DNA of 64,000 nt from positions 1-64,000 of the forward strand of contig JAQFVV010007238.1 of NCBI GenBank assembly GCA_028023455.1. The letters run 5' to 3'. Both the position numbers and the translations under genes were made by a program. Source of the stretch: Epiperipatus broadwayi. Lineage: Eukaryota; Onychophora; Udeonychophora; Euonychophora; Peripatidae. Positions 11,946 through 23,350 of the stretch are shown here, one piece after another. The notes beneath the pieces are model-generated. The model made no database searches and was not told the origin of the DNA. It saw nothing but the letters and a program-made list of their open reading frames with translations. How positions within the stretch are numbered: position 1 is the stretch's first letter; each line of letters opens with the position of its first letter.

Positions 11946-12785
11946 TAGCAGTAAAGTTGCTTAAAAAAAATGATCAAAAAAAAAAAAAATTTACTCAGGG
12001 TTAGTAATTACGGTACATGATTAACAAAATTTACAAACATTCGGTTAGTATAAAGACTATATATAAAAAACATGTTTACTATCACTTTCCTAAGGACCAT
12101 TTACGTTTACACCTCCTCCTCCCAAGAATTCTATTTTATTTTATACATTTTATTTTTACTCACGGCATGACAAGCAAATTATTTAAATTATTTAGGAAGG
12201 TTGCATTGAAGTAAATATATTTTGAAAGATAATGGGTTTATGCGTGTATATTTGCAGCACAAGTATAAATACCATCAACTTATTTATGACTGATTAAAAT
12301 GCTTAAATAGGATTACACTGAAGTAAATTCCCAACGGTACTCATCGTAAGGTACCACATTTCGATCATAAACTTACGTGGCTGTGCGCACCTATACACAT
12401 AAAAGCATAATATATATATATATCAACAAAAAAAAACATATCAATTGCAATCTTTTGACTTTCTTTTTAACAAAATACAGTTTTAAATTATTTATATCTT
12501 TCCATTGGTTTTTAATATATGTGCTATTTCTTTCTGGCAGTGCTTTTATCAGATTTAAAGTATACGACTTTATGTAAACAGATAAAAATATTTCATTTTG
12601 ACAAAATTTGCTCAGGGTATTTGTGATTTATTAAAGATCGGCCCGAGTTGAGAAAACCAGTTGTAACGATCCAGAGTAGGTAGACTTAACATATCTGCAC
12701 TACTCTATAAATTTTTCTAGGTTCAAATGCCTAGATGGCACCCTGTAGTGCAGTTTACGTTAAGTTATATTCTCCAGATATATAT
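11946..12785. other. Interval between two inverted family-A copies, with family-A 3' end at 12690-12785
   Basis: No gene seen. The last 95 bases repeat the family-A 3' end (TATAAATTTTTCTAGG, then AAATGCCTAGATGG, then GTTAAG), but the terminal CATTACA is replaced by (AT)n. A TGTAACGA motif at 12663-12670 resembles a family-A 5' end. This could be a third, internally deleted family-A piece abutting copy 2. Confidence 0.45.
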
Positions 12786-14975
12786 TGTAACAGGCACATA
12801 TGTATGTTACATTGTTTTTTATTAGTAAACATGAAAAGAATAAAAGTTCGCAAATAAAACTTCCTTTTTAAGAATCAAAAATTGAAAATTAAAAAATCAT
12901 CTTAAACTCGTATATATATATATAAAATCGCACAGATAAAAAAAAATATTAAAATAAAACTTTATTAAAAATAGAAAAACTAAATCTTTCAACAAAAAGA
13001 TTTAGAGATAAAAATATATCTTTAAGTTTGGAAAACACATTAATTAATCAGAAATGGAAATGATTATTTTAATTAGTCAAAGTGAATTAGCCTTTGGGCA
13101 TTTAAATGTATAAGCAGCGGTCAGATAGGAAAACAATAGAAACTACTAGCAAATGAGAGAAATCCATCGGGAAATCGGACCTCAATGGAAAGATCATCAT
13201 CATCGATGACGTAATGTAAATTGAATCCTTAAAATTAATATAAAAGAAAAAGTTTGAAAATTATTAGTTAGTTATTATTAAGAGTGGTGATATGTATTAG
13301 TGCAGAGATCTGGGAGAAGGGATTGAAAAGACGCACTCTTCAATCCCTTCAGTTTTGTTAAAAAAAAAGAAATGACATCATTTTCTACATTGAGGACCAG
13401 CCAAAGCAAAAGACCTCTGGATGAATAAATAAATTGGCCAACAGAATACCAATCTCTTTAGGACGGCATGGGAATTCTCGTTCAAATGGCAAGCAATGGA
13501 TAAAAGGAACATTTTGAAATCGTAAGAACTTTTTGAACTCTCAGGTTTAAATATATATAATTAATGAACATTTCTAAACAATAAGAACTTTACTTCTAAA
13601 CTTGTTCCATATTTTAAAAAAAAATAGAAATAGATTTCTATCTGACCAAACTAAATTATTTATTAATTAGGTATAATTTTATTTGATGTATTTCTTTTGT
13701 AAAATCATTTCCATTTTTTTTTTGTTCTTTTGTTTTTATTATGATTTCTGTCTTTTGATAAATTAAACTATATAAATATTAAACTTAAGTCTGGCATGAA
13801 TGGCTATATAGATTTGTAAAGTTATATTAGGGGAGGGTAATCTTAGGTTATTCATTTCATAGTTGAATTAGGTCAATGGATTGAATATATTGATGTAATT
13901 AGTAGATGTAGTACGAGATTTGCTACAGGCAGAAACACTATTATATGCCGCACACACTTGTTTTGCCTGTGGGAGGAATTATAAGATGGAGACCACAGTT
14001 CCTTCCTATGGAGTTTTTTTTATTGCTCTCATTGTCAGATAGATGTAATATTCCTATCTGATGAGAAGCAGTTTTTTCTCTTAACTTAATTGTGCTGCCA
14101 TATTCGTATTACATTGAACACATCGATATATCAGATGGATTGAAGTTTGGTTTGACTGCGAACCTTTGGCCAAAGGTTAAACAAGGATTGAATATTTTCT
14201 TTTCAAATGCAAATCTATGTAGTCTATTCATACTTGACATTCTAAATAAAGATGCATTAAATTTAAGTTGGGTATAGATGCTTGCATGGGTTCGTTACCG
14301 GTTGATTATGTTTTTGGTTTTCATATTTGATCAAAATATATAGACATTCAGTAAATACTGATACCTTACAGTGAATATCTAAGATGTATTTATGTCGGAT
14401 GTCTTTTAAGTTATTGGTGTCAATGCTGTGTCTTATGATGAAGACCATTGGGTTTCTTGTATTCCCTATGCAATTGACGGTATCAATGATTTTGTATTTT
14501 GATCGTTTATGTTTATTTTGAAATGTTTTTTGACCATGTAATCTATGTAAACGATCTATACTCAACATTAAAAACACATTTTATAAACCCATCTGTGTGA
14601 ACTTATAAAAAATTAAAATGTAAATTTAAATTCTAAAATCAAGTTAAAATCCAAAGTAAAAGTTATTCTAAAATAATGCTAAAATTTATATATGTGCGTA
14701 AATTAATGTTTGTGTGTTAATTACTGGCAGTGGCTTATTTTATTCTTTTTTTAAAAATTATTTTTAGATCAGAATTTATGAAATATAAATCTCTGCTGTT
14801 CCACTGAGCTAGTGAAAATGGGCTAACGACCGGAAACAAAATATATAAAATAAAATAAAATAATTTTTTTTTTACTTAGGTATCTGCCTACTTTATAAAT
14901 TTTTCTAGGTTCAAATGCCTAGATGGTGCCCTGTTGTGGAAATGACGTTAAGCTATCTTTCTCTAGATCATTACA
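12786..14975 (+). mobile_element. Family A element, copy 2 (solo-LTR-like)
   Basis: 2190-bp block starting TGTAACAGG and ending GATCATTACA, inserted in an (AT)n tract with ATAT on both sides. Homologous to 52238-54277 in the same orientation and to 9885-11945 in the opposite one. A TATAAA box near 14893 lies about 80 bases from the 3' end, as expected if R-U5 is short. No protein. Copies 1 and 2 face opposite ways, so they are not the two LTRs of one element. Confidence 0.65.
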
Positions 14976-15387
14976 ATATATATATATACAAATGAAGTAA
15001 ACAATCATACCCTAATTTACGAATTAAAATCACTCTAAAAGATGAAGAATAGATTGAAACCACCTACATTTAGTAACTATGATGCTTCAAAACATACCTT
15101 TGACAACATTGTTAATAATTCAGAGTAAAATTAATTTATCAACCAGATGAAATATGCACTTTAGTGTTATTTAATTCATAATTAATTATACAAGGTTGGT
15201 GACAGCATCTGATTGTAACAATTAAACAATATTTAATATGTAAATGTTAACTTAAACATATCTCAATATTTATAGCCATATAATTAAATACCACAAACAA
15301 TTAAAAGTCTCATTCTCCTTTCTTTACAAAAACTTTATTTTCCGTATATATATATATATATATATCCACTTGTTGATTATATCCAAC

Positions 15388-15430
15388 GTTTCAACTATAT
15401 TTAATTTATAGTCATTCTCAATGATCTAGA
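15388..15430 (-). other. Hammerhead-like stem motif (weak)
   Basis: Minus strand reads TTGAGAATGACTATA, a short loop, TATAGT, then TGAAACGTTGG. A stem followed by GAAAC resembles the stem II/core layout of small hammerhead ribozymes found in Penelope-like elements. The CUGANGA box is not intact. Copy 2 at 59680-59725 keeps the stem with changes. Confidence 0.25.
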
Positions 15431-15675
15431 AAAAAAAACACATTACATTATAACAATCTCCATAACTATCCACACAATACACTCAAAAACATGAAAATAA
15501 AATAAAACATAAAAATATAATAAATAAATATAAAATATAAAACCCTACCTCCCCCCCCCCACACAACAATTCTTTTATACTAAAAAACCTTCTTTTCCCC
15601 CACTTATCCATACCTTTTACATATAATAATATAACTGAAACACAGGCTTGTTATATACCTGTGGCTATATATATG

Positions 15676-16354
15676 TAATATAGGGTATATGAGCACAGAC
15701 TTTCACACCACCCATCTCTCTCCACTATATCTAATAACACTGATACACCTAAACACATATATGCTGAAAAGATAAATAATCACCAATATACATATTTCAT
15801 ACTAAACCAGCAATCATCAGTTGGTCCAGACTATCATCTTTACACACATATATAATATAAGTGCCCAGATATATATTAAGATAGTCTATCCTCATAGTTT
15901 AATGGACAGGCTTCAATCCACTCCACACTCCAACTCTTCAACCGTCCATCCAATTGAAAATCTGATGATGGAATGCTCAAAGGCAACCCTGAGGCGATTG
16001 ACCTTAGGTCAACATGGGTGTGACAATAATCTCGGCCTCAGGGTGGCCTTTGAGCATTCCATCATCAGATTTTCAATTGGATGGACGGTTGAAGAGTTGG
16101 AGTGTGGAGTGGATTGAAGCCTGTCCATTAAACTATGAGGATAGTCTATCTTAATATATATCTGGGCACTTATACTATATATGTGTGTAAAGATGATAGT
16201 CTGGACCAACTGATGATTGCTGGTTTAGTATGAAATATGTATATTGGTGATTATTTATCTTTTCAGCATATATGTGTTTAAGTGTATCAGTGTTATTAGA
16301 TATAGTGGAGAAAGGTGGGTGGTGTGAAAGTCTGTGCTCATATACCCTATATTA
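15676..16354. repeat. Large near-perfect palindrome (two 320-bp arms, 39-bp spacer)
   Basis: Arm 15676-15995 is the reverse complement of 16035-16354 with no net length change and only about half a dozen mismatches, several of them transitions. The spacer 15996-16034 holds a small TTGACCT/AGGTCAA inverted repeat. The arms are richer in GC than the surroundings. In repeat B copy 2 the corresponding point (about 59925-59998) has only (AT)n, so the palindrome is an insertion or a local inverted duplication in copy 1. The small reading frames on both strands are mirror images of each other and are not believed to be genes. Confidence 0.9.
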
Positions 16355-17399
16355 TATAATAATATATTAAACTATATATACACTACACTTACTTGTCTCC
16401 CTTCTCAAAAAAACCTGTTTTTTTTTACATTTTCTTTTATCCAAAAACCCAATTATAAAAAATACTTATTTTCATCTTCTTTCCTATACCCTTCATATAA
16501 ACAAAAGGAGTAAAACACTCTCCCCAGGCTATGACTTAACCAGATGGAAAGGGGCTATAAATAATTATTATTTTTCACATATCATTTTATAAAACTCTTG
16601 ATATTCCCTTTTTCTTTATGGATCAGTTAATTATTGCTTCATATTTTTTTGTTTTCATATATTCTCTAGACTCAGTGGAACATTTATTGGTAAATTGCTA
16701 CATTTTTGTATTAGCTGTCTTTCCAAAAAAATTTAATACAGTGCATTTTAAAGTCTATTAATATTTGGAAATGTTTTGAAAAGTCTAATTTCAGTTCATT
16801 GGAGTGTTTCTAAAGATTTGAAATATCAACTGTTAAGAGTAACCTTCTTAATAGTTTTTGTTACTCTAGTTCCTTATTAATATGTATGTTACATGTCACC
16901 AATGACGATCAGCCATATGCTAAATTTATTAAGAACATTAGAATTTTAATACCTATTTTAATTTTGTAAAATATTAATTTATATATATATATATATTGTC
17001 AGGAAAATTAAAAAAAAACAATAATTAATTATTTCTATTAGAATTTGATTTACAGCATCAAATAAGTAGATGTTATGAACTAACAAAGTAACAAATGAAG
17101 AATATATATTTTCTAAATGCAACTAAAATGTTATACTGGTATTTTCCTTAAGGTTTATAAAGATGATATTTTAGTTGTATTTATACATTGGTCTATTTCC
17201 ATCATCTAATGTATTGAATGTTTTTTTAGAAAACATTAACGTTATTTAAGTATTTCAAATACATTCAACTGTTAGTAATAGTACAGGGTACTTAGTATAT
17301 GTGCTAATCTTCAAGTGTTTTTTGTGTGACTAGTGACAGAACTAGCATGGGAATTGAACCTAGATCTTAGATTATTGAATATTGAATTTTAAAACCACT

Positions 17400-17719
17400 C
17401 TAAATATTGAACAAAGAATGAAATAAATCCACCTCATTTCAGTAGCTTTGATGTTTATAAGCAAAACTTTATCAACAATGACAATCAAGGTGTTAAAAGT
17501 GAGATGATGTTTCCAGCTTTGTATAATTTAATTACTCATTTATGAATCAAAATAAATTATTTTCACTCTCAATTACCAGCAATGTTGACAAAGTTATGCT
17601 TATAAACATTAGAGATATCAAAATTAGATTGAATTCATTTTATTCTTGATCTTTTGTTCAACATTTACAGGGTTTTTAAGCCATATATTGTGAAAGAGTA
17701 ATTTATTCCTTTTGCTTTC

Positions 17720-17777
<58 letters not shown>

Positions 17778-18020
17778 AAAGTTTACATATTAAATGTTTA
17801 ATTATTTCAATAAAGATGTTAAAAGTGAGATGCTGTCTCCAGCCTTGTATAATTAATTATAAGTTTAATAATTCTTAAGTGCCATATTTCATCTGATTGA
17901 TAAATTAATTTCACTCTGAATTACCAAAAATGTTGACAAAGGTATACTTATAAATATCAGACCAACTAAAGATAGGTGGATTCATTCTATCCTTGGTCGT
18001 TGTTCAACATTTAGAGGATT
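17400..18020. repeat. Cluster of repeat-B end motifs in both orientations
   Basis: The first about 180 bases of repeat B (15015-15200) recur here: a partial plus copy at 17400-17480, a minus copy at 17490-17665 and a second minus copy at 17805-18015. Landmarks of the minus copies are CTTTGTATAATT or CTTGTATAATTAATTA, CTGAATTACC and AATGTTGACAAAG. With the left end this gives repeat B terminal inverted repeats, so B may be a non-autonomous TIR element. Confidence 0.65.
17719..17773. repeat. (AT)n microsatellite
   Basis: About 55 bases of nearly pure alternating AT between two minus-strand repeat-B ends. Confidence 0.9.
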
Positions 18021-18799
18021 TTAAGTCATAGTCTCGGGAAAGATGATTTAATTATTTGGTTTATATATATATCCATGAAAATAATAATTATGCGAACTAA
18101 CTAAAGGAAAAATAAAAACAATTGGTTTTTATATATTTTAATACTGTATATAATAATAATGTATGTATGTTAGTTTATTAAAATAAGTTTTTGGGGAAAT
18201 AATTTTTTTTGCATTTTTTATACAAAATTTAGTATTTTTTATACAAAGTTTTATAAATATATATTATACAAAGTTTTCTAAGATTTTTAGCCTATAGAAA
18301 TTAGTTTTGTTATCTGATACGTAACTGTCTGCAATATTTTAGTGCTTAAATTCTGGAAATAGCCATTTTGCTTTCTGATGAAAACCAGTCTGCTGGTTGA
18401 AATATTAAATCAGTTTTATAGAGAAGTAATTCTGTGTTTTTATTTCATATATATTGAGCTATGTTTAATTTAAAGTTTATATATTTATCTATCATTATAT
18501 ACATAACTAAATTGCAATATATATTATGTATGTCTATTTGGAAAGTGGATGTTTCAAAATGCAGTCTTAGTGAGAGAGAATTATCTGACATTTGTGTAGA
18601 TGGATGGAGCTATGATAATAGTCTAATGAAGACAAAAAACTATATTTAACTTTAAACAATTTCAGATTTCATTCCACTTGTAATTAATAAAAAAATAATT
18701 TTTAAATAAAATAAGTTTCAAAATTATTCCAAAAATATCAGAATGTTTAAAAGATTTTTTGATATTAAAGTTAATTAGAATGTTAGTTGGTATTTGCAC
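18021..18799. other. Non-coding AT-rich interval with hammerhead-like motif at 18375-18402
   Basis: No gene found. At 18375 the plus strand reads CTGATGA, one unpaired A, AACCAG, loop TCTG, CTGGTT, then GAAA at 18399-18402. This is the order of the conserved hammerhead core (CUGAUGA, stem II, GAAA). Stem III could form from 18403-18420 with one mismatch. Stem I is weak. Such motifs occur in PLE-type repeats, but no PLE protein lies nearby. Confidence 0.35.
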
Positions 18800-19440
18800 T
18801 TAAAAAAATCTGGATAACAAAACCATTTTATGATTCTGAAGCTTTTAATATTTTAAAAGTTCTTTTTATATTAAAAGTAACTTGAATATGAATTAGAATT
18901 GTGGACAGATGGCTCAGTCATTAATTTTGTTGCACTACTATAAAACGGGGAAGATTATCTTGGTAGAATAGCATTGATAGTGAATTTTTAATTTAATTTT
19001 GGCTTGTGATTTATTTGCAAATTGGTATATGGGCTTTCAAATGCAAACCAGTATAACACAACAACTACATAATATTTTGTCTGTTTACAATTCCAACTCA
19101 TTATTTCAATTATTTTTAAAAAACGTACTTTAAGAAAATTAACAGCTTCAAAATCATATGTAAATTAATAGGCTCAGAGTCAATCATATGATTCTGAACC
19201 CATTAATTTGTTTAATACTTTTGATATTAATCTAAAACATTCAGAACCATACCGTTTTATCATTTTGAAGGTATAAATATAATTAGAGTGTGTTAGAATT
19301 GTGGGAAAGGGGATTAACATTTTTACTTATTTGTGTTGTGTTACTTACCACTTCAATAATTTACCTTGTCATGAAAATCATTAATAGTAGATTTGTAATT
19401 AATTTTGGCTACTGATTTACTTCTCACTTAGTGTTTAAGC
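18800..19440 (+). repeat. Diverged direct repeat pair
   Basis: The segments about 18800-19040 and 19230-19435 share order and wording: a CATTTTATGATTCTGAAG-type block, TTAGAATTGTGG, a long AT-rich middle, then AATTTTGGCT and TGATTTA. They are clearly diverged. No coding potential. Confidence 0.45.
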
Positions 19441-19796
19441 ATGGTTTATTATATTGGCTAGTTTATCAGAAGCTATAGCCTTTTCATTTTCCAATATTAT
19501 AAATAGACATTTTAACTAAGTGCGATTTAAGGATTTAATAGAATAATATAACTTCTTTTAAGATGCATTTATTGCTTTTAACTATTAAGTGATGTTATCA
19601 TGGTATACAGCTGGATATAAATTTTACAATTTTAATGCACAAAACATTTTTGGCTTTTATTTGTTTAAATATATATATATATATACACGCATGTAGTTTA
19701 TATATATATCCTTGACAACAGTTTGAAGTTGTTGATTGGCATTGATATTGAAATTGTCTAAGTTTTGACTGTTTTTTAATGAATATATATATATAT

Positions 19797-20768
19797 ATAT
19801 GATCTCTAGATGGAGCTTTACCAATAGCTCCAAACAAGCTTTGTTCACATGAGTGCCAAAAGAGAATAGAATTCAAAATCTCTATCATGTATTCTCATCT
19901 ACAGACCAGCTGATTTCGAGCTTATTGGCTCATGTCAGTGAAAGGCAGAGAGACTAGAAACTAGATCTAAATACTAACTATAAGGTCAACACTTATCAAA
20001 CATGTTTCTATCAGTTTGAAAGCCTGAATTTATCAGACATGTAATGTCTTCAAACCCAGCTTAACAAACTAGACAGCTATATGGGTATAAATTCAGTTCA
20101 GTTTCAACATAAAGTAAAAGCCTTGGCAATATATAGCATTGCAAAAATCTTCAAAGGTACACTTATAATAATTAAAACAAGTTATAAATTTTTTAACTTG
20201 CCCTTAAGCTTGCATTTTACGATCAGTAGATGGAGCTTTACCAATAGTTCCAAATAAGCTTTGTTTACATAAGTGTCTAAAGAGAATAGAATTCAAAATC
20301 TCTATCATTTATTCCCACCTCTAGACCAGCTGATTTCAAGCTTATTGGATGAAATATATAACTTGTTTTAATTATCATAAGTGTAACTTTGAAGGTTTTT
20401 GCAATGCTATATATTGCAGAGGTTTTTACTATCCAGTGAAACTGAACTGAATTCAGACCTATATTGCTATCTAGTTTGTTAAGCTGGGTTTGAAGACATT
20501 AGGTATCTGATAAATTAATGCTTTCAAACTGATAGAATTGTGTTTGATACGTGTGACTTTAGAGTTAGTATTTAGATCTACTTTCTAGTCCCCCAGCCCT
20601 TCACTGAGATGAGCCAATAAGCTTAAAACCAGGTGGTCTGGAGGTGGGAATACATGATAGAGATTGTGAATACTATTCTCTAGTTTGTCGCTTATGAAAA
20701 CAAAGCTTGTTTGGAGCTATTGGCAAACCTCTATCTAATGATCATAAAATGCAAGCTTAAAGGCAAGT
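19797..20768. repeat. Foldback repeat with about 420-bp unit
   Basis: A unit starting GATC..TAGATGGAGC at 19800 runs to about 20215 (AAGCTTGCATTTTACGATC). It is followed by a partial direct copy at 20221-20345 and by an inverted copy at about 20355-20765. The inverted arm carries TTGGAGCTATTGG and CTCTATCTAATGATC, complements of the start. The arrangement is direct copy plus inverted copy, a foldback or composite MITE-like pattern. Nothing in it codes for protein. Confidence 0.75.
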
Positions 20769-20796
20769 TACAAAATGTATAGCATATATATATAAT

Positions 20797-21512
20797 AAAA
20801 AGTCAAATGTCACATGACTTATATATAGCTTGCACTTACAAATATGTAAAATTAAGAGCATGATAATGAGCTCTAAACAAGCTTTTTTATTTATGATAAA
20901 TGCTACAAGAGAAGGCATTCAAATCATCTTTATCTTGGATTGTCCCCATCCCCAGACAGGATTCGACCTATGAGTCTCTTCAGTGAGGAGTTGGGACATT
21001 AGATTCAATAAACCAACTCAGGCAAAGCATTTATCTAAAAGTTAATTGTTAGAAGAAGATCTGAAACTTTTAGACATCTACATGTCTTTAAAGTCAGCTC
21101 TCCAACTGAAAAAATCATATGGGCCTGAACTTCATTCAGACACTTCATATATTAGTAGGCTTAGCCATTTAATTTAGTCAAAGCCCCAACAGCAAAATAA
21201 TAATAGTAATAATAAAAAGTCAGATGTCACATGACTTTTATTTTACTTGCACTTACAAATATGTAAAATTAAGAGCATGCTAATGAGCTCTAAGCAAGCT
21301 TTTTTTATATTTATGATAAATACTATTACAAGAGAAGGCATTCAAATCATTTTTATCTTGGATTGTCCCCATCCCAAGACCGGTTTTCACCTATGGGTCT
21401 CTTCAGTGAGGAGTTGTGACATTAGATTCAAAAAGCCAACTCAAGCAAAGCATTTATCTGAAAGTTAATTGTTAGAAAAAAAGCTTGTTTAGAGATCATT
21501 AACATGCTCTTA

Positions 21513-21515
<3 letters not shown>
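20797..21515. repeat. Tandem pair (about 417-bp spacing) ending in an inverted piece
   Basis: AGTCAAATGTCACATGAC at 20801 and AGTCAGATGTCACATGAC at 21218 start two copies that stay similar for about 260 bases (AAGAGCATG.TAATGAGCTC, then GGATTGTCCCCATCC, then AGCATTTATCT). At 21479-21515 the complement of the AAGAGCATG/GCTCTAAACAAGC portion appears inverted, so copy 2 ends as a foldback. No gene. Confidence 0.75.

Positions 21516-21599
<84 letters not shown>
21516..21599. repeat. (AT)n microsatellite
   Basis: About 84 bases of uninterrupted alternating AT directly following the foldback repeat. Confidence 0.95.
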
Positions 21600-21602
<3 letters not shown>

Positions 21603-22774
21603 AGACTACATCCCAACAGCCTGTTTTAAATTTAAGCTTATAAACATTTTAATATGTTGTAAATGTGATATGACAAATAGGGAAAATAGAAAATTGATTT
21701 TTTGTTTTGATCTATGATCTTTAAATGGACAGACAGTGGTAATCATATTTGTGCAGCAACTCATTATTTATCATGGCTAATTTTGATGGTGCATATAATA
21801 ATAATACAGAATAGTCCACTTCCTATTCACTTGTAGTTCTGCCTGAACAAGAGATCAAAATACTTACTAGTTTAAATTTAAACATGAGGGCTATAATGAT
21901 AGAAATGACACTTTAGATTTATTATGCATGCAGGTACACACATGGTACACACATGTATATGTATTATTTTTAAATTGCCTATACTGAACATAATGGAGTT
22001 AGAAGGGATTAGAACTCAGATAATGGAGTGAATAGAGGTAGAGATCTTGAAAGTCTGTGTTCAAATTCCTTCTAATAACACATATTTATATACTATATAG
22101 TGACTTGTTTCAAAGATTAGATAATTGATTTTTTATTAATATATATATATATTTAAACAGTAACTTTGACAGATTTGTATAAAGTTTGTACAAGTTCACA
22201 GCATAATATGAATATTAATTAGTTGCCTATTATGAATAGTAATGACTAATGACACTGTTATTTAATAAAGTAAATAATTATAAAATATGGATTTACAATT
22301 CTTGCTTATTGAAGTAAGTTTGCCTTGATAATGGAGTGAATTTTTTTAAATTTAAATTTAAGAATGACGATTGTGTGGCATTATTTACATACAATTGACT
22401 ATTAAACTTTTGATACTTTAAGTTTAATATATATATATATTGTAACGCTAGCAAAATATATATGTTAAAGCTACACTTATAATCGCATTGTATACTTTCA
22501 TTTAAAAAAAAGAAGGAAGTGATTAATTTATTAATAAAACAAAATAAAGAAAAAATATAATGTAAACAACTTTCTTTTTGGGAAACATAAAAGTAAATGA
22601 TTGTGTATACATTTTTTTTTTAAAGTGAATAAAAATTTAGGACTGGAGTGGGGGGGGGGATAAGTCTTAAACAAAAATTTGCAATTAGCTCTCCTTTTTA
22701 TAAATTACAGAAGAAAAAAAGAAAAATGTATGTATGGCAAAAAATAATAAGTAAATGCAAAGATCAAAACAAAA
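21600..22774. other. Non-coding interval
   Basis: No reliable gene. It contains a TGTAACG motif at the end of an (AT)n tract (22441), which resembles a family-A start, but the following sequence does not match family A. There is a G9 run near 22651. Confidence 0.4.
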
Positions 22775-23350
22775 GTCACCGATGTCATTCATTCAGACAT
22801 CGTAATTTAAAGTGAGTTTTCCATGCTCACACTTTCCTTGACAGTACTTCAGATTTGCTCATATATAAGCATTTGAGTTGTAGGAATAAGTAATTCATTT
22901 TATTACTGCATAAACACTATATCTTGTATTGGAGAGAAAGTATTCATTTATTATTATTAACACTCACAAAAGTGTATGCACAATTAGCTTGAAAGGCTGA
23001 TATTTGAATGTAATATAATTGTAAACATACGCTATATAAAATAAATGCTTATTTACATATGATTTAGTTTCAGTTAGAGTGACGTTTAGTAAATTCTAGA
23101 CAATTTCACCGACGTCATTCATTCACACATTGTATATTGTAATTTAAAGTGAGTTTTCCAGCCTCACGCTTTCTTGCCAGTACTTCAGATTTGCTCTTAT
23201 ATAAGCATTTGAGTCATAGGAATAAGTGATTCATTTTATTCCTGCATAAATACTATATCTTGTATTGGAGAGAAAGTATTCATTTATTATTATTAACATT
23301 CACAAAAGCATATGCACAATTAGCTTGAAAGGCTGATATTTGAATGTAAT
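22775..23350 (+). repeat. Direct repeat pair, about 240 bp each, 330 bp apart
   Basis: 22775-23014 and 23105-23350 are highly similar. Both run from CACCGA(T/C)GTCATTCATTC through AAAGTGAGTTTTCCA, CAGTACTTCAGATTTGCTC, TATATAAGCATTTGAG, TTGTATTGGAGAGAAAG and GGCTGATATTTGAATGTAAT. Each copy has a TATATAAG box in the same place, so promoter-like use is conceivable, but no transcript or gene follows. Confidence 0.8.

Larger units (their letters stand above)
15012..17400 (+). repeat. Repeat B, copy 1
   Basis: Long repeat shared with 59326-64000. Matching segments include the start (ATTAAAATCACTC), a GAAACGTTGG-type motif (reversed near 15384-15400), the CTCCCCAGGCTATGACTTAACC block near 16521, and the tRNA-like end near 17340-17370. 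Copy 1 lacks the family-C LINE found in copy 2 and instead contains the palindrome 15676-16354. No intact protein. Near 17350 the reverse strand has GGTTCAATTCC, a fair Pol III box B, so the right end may derive from a SINE. Confidence 0.75.

Noticed and set aside
9885-14975. Family-A copies 1 and 2 as the two LTRs of one retrotransposon
   Set aside because: They are in opposite orientation and the 840 bases between them carry no gag or pol.
15821-16209. Two near-identical open frames on opposite strands
   Set aside because: They are mirror images created by the palindrome arms and have no protein-family features.
19598-19888. YIYIYI-rich frames here and at 43797, 51259, 59899 and 59955
   Set aside because: Translations of (AT)n tracts with random flanks.
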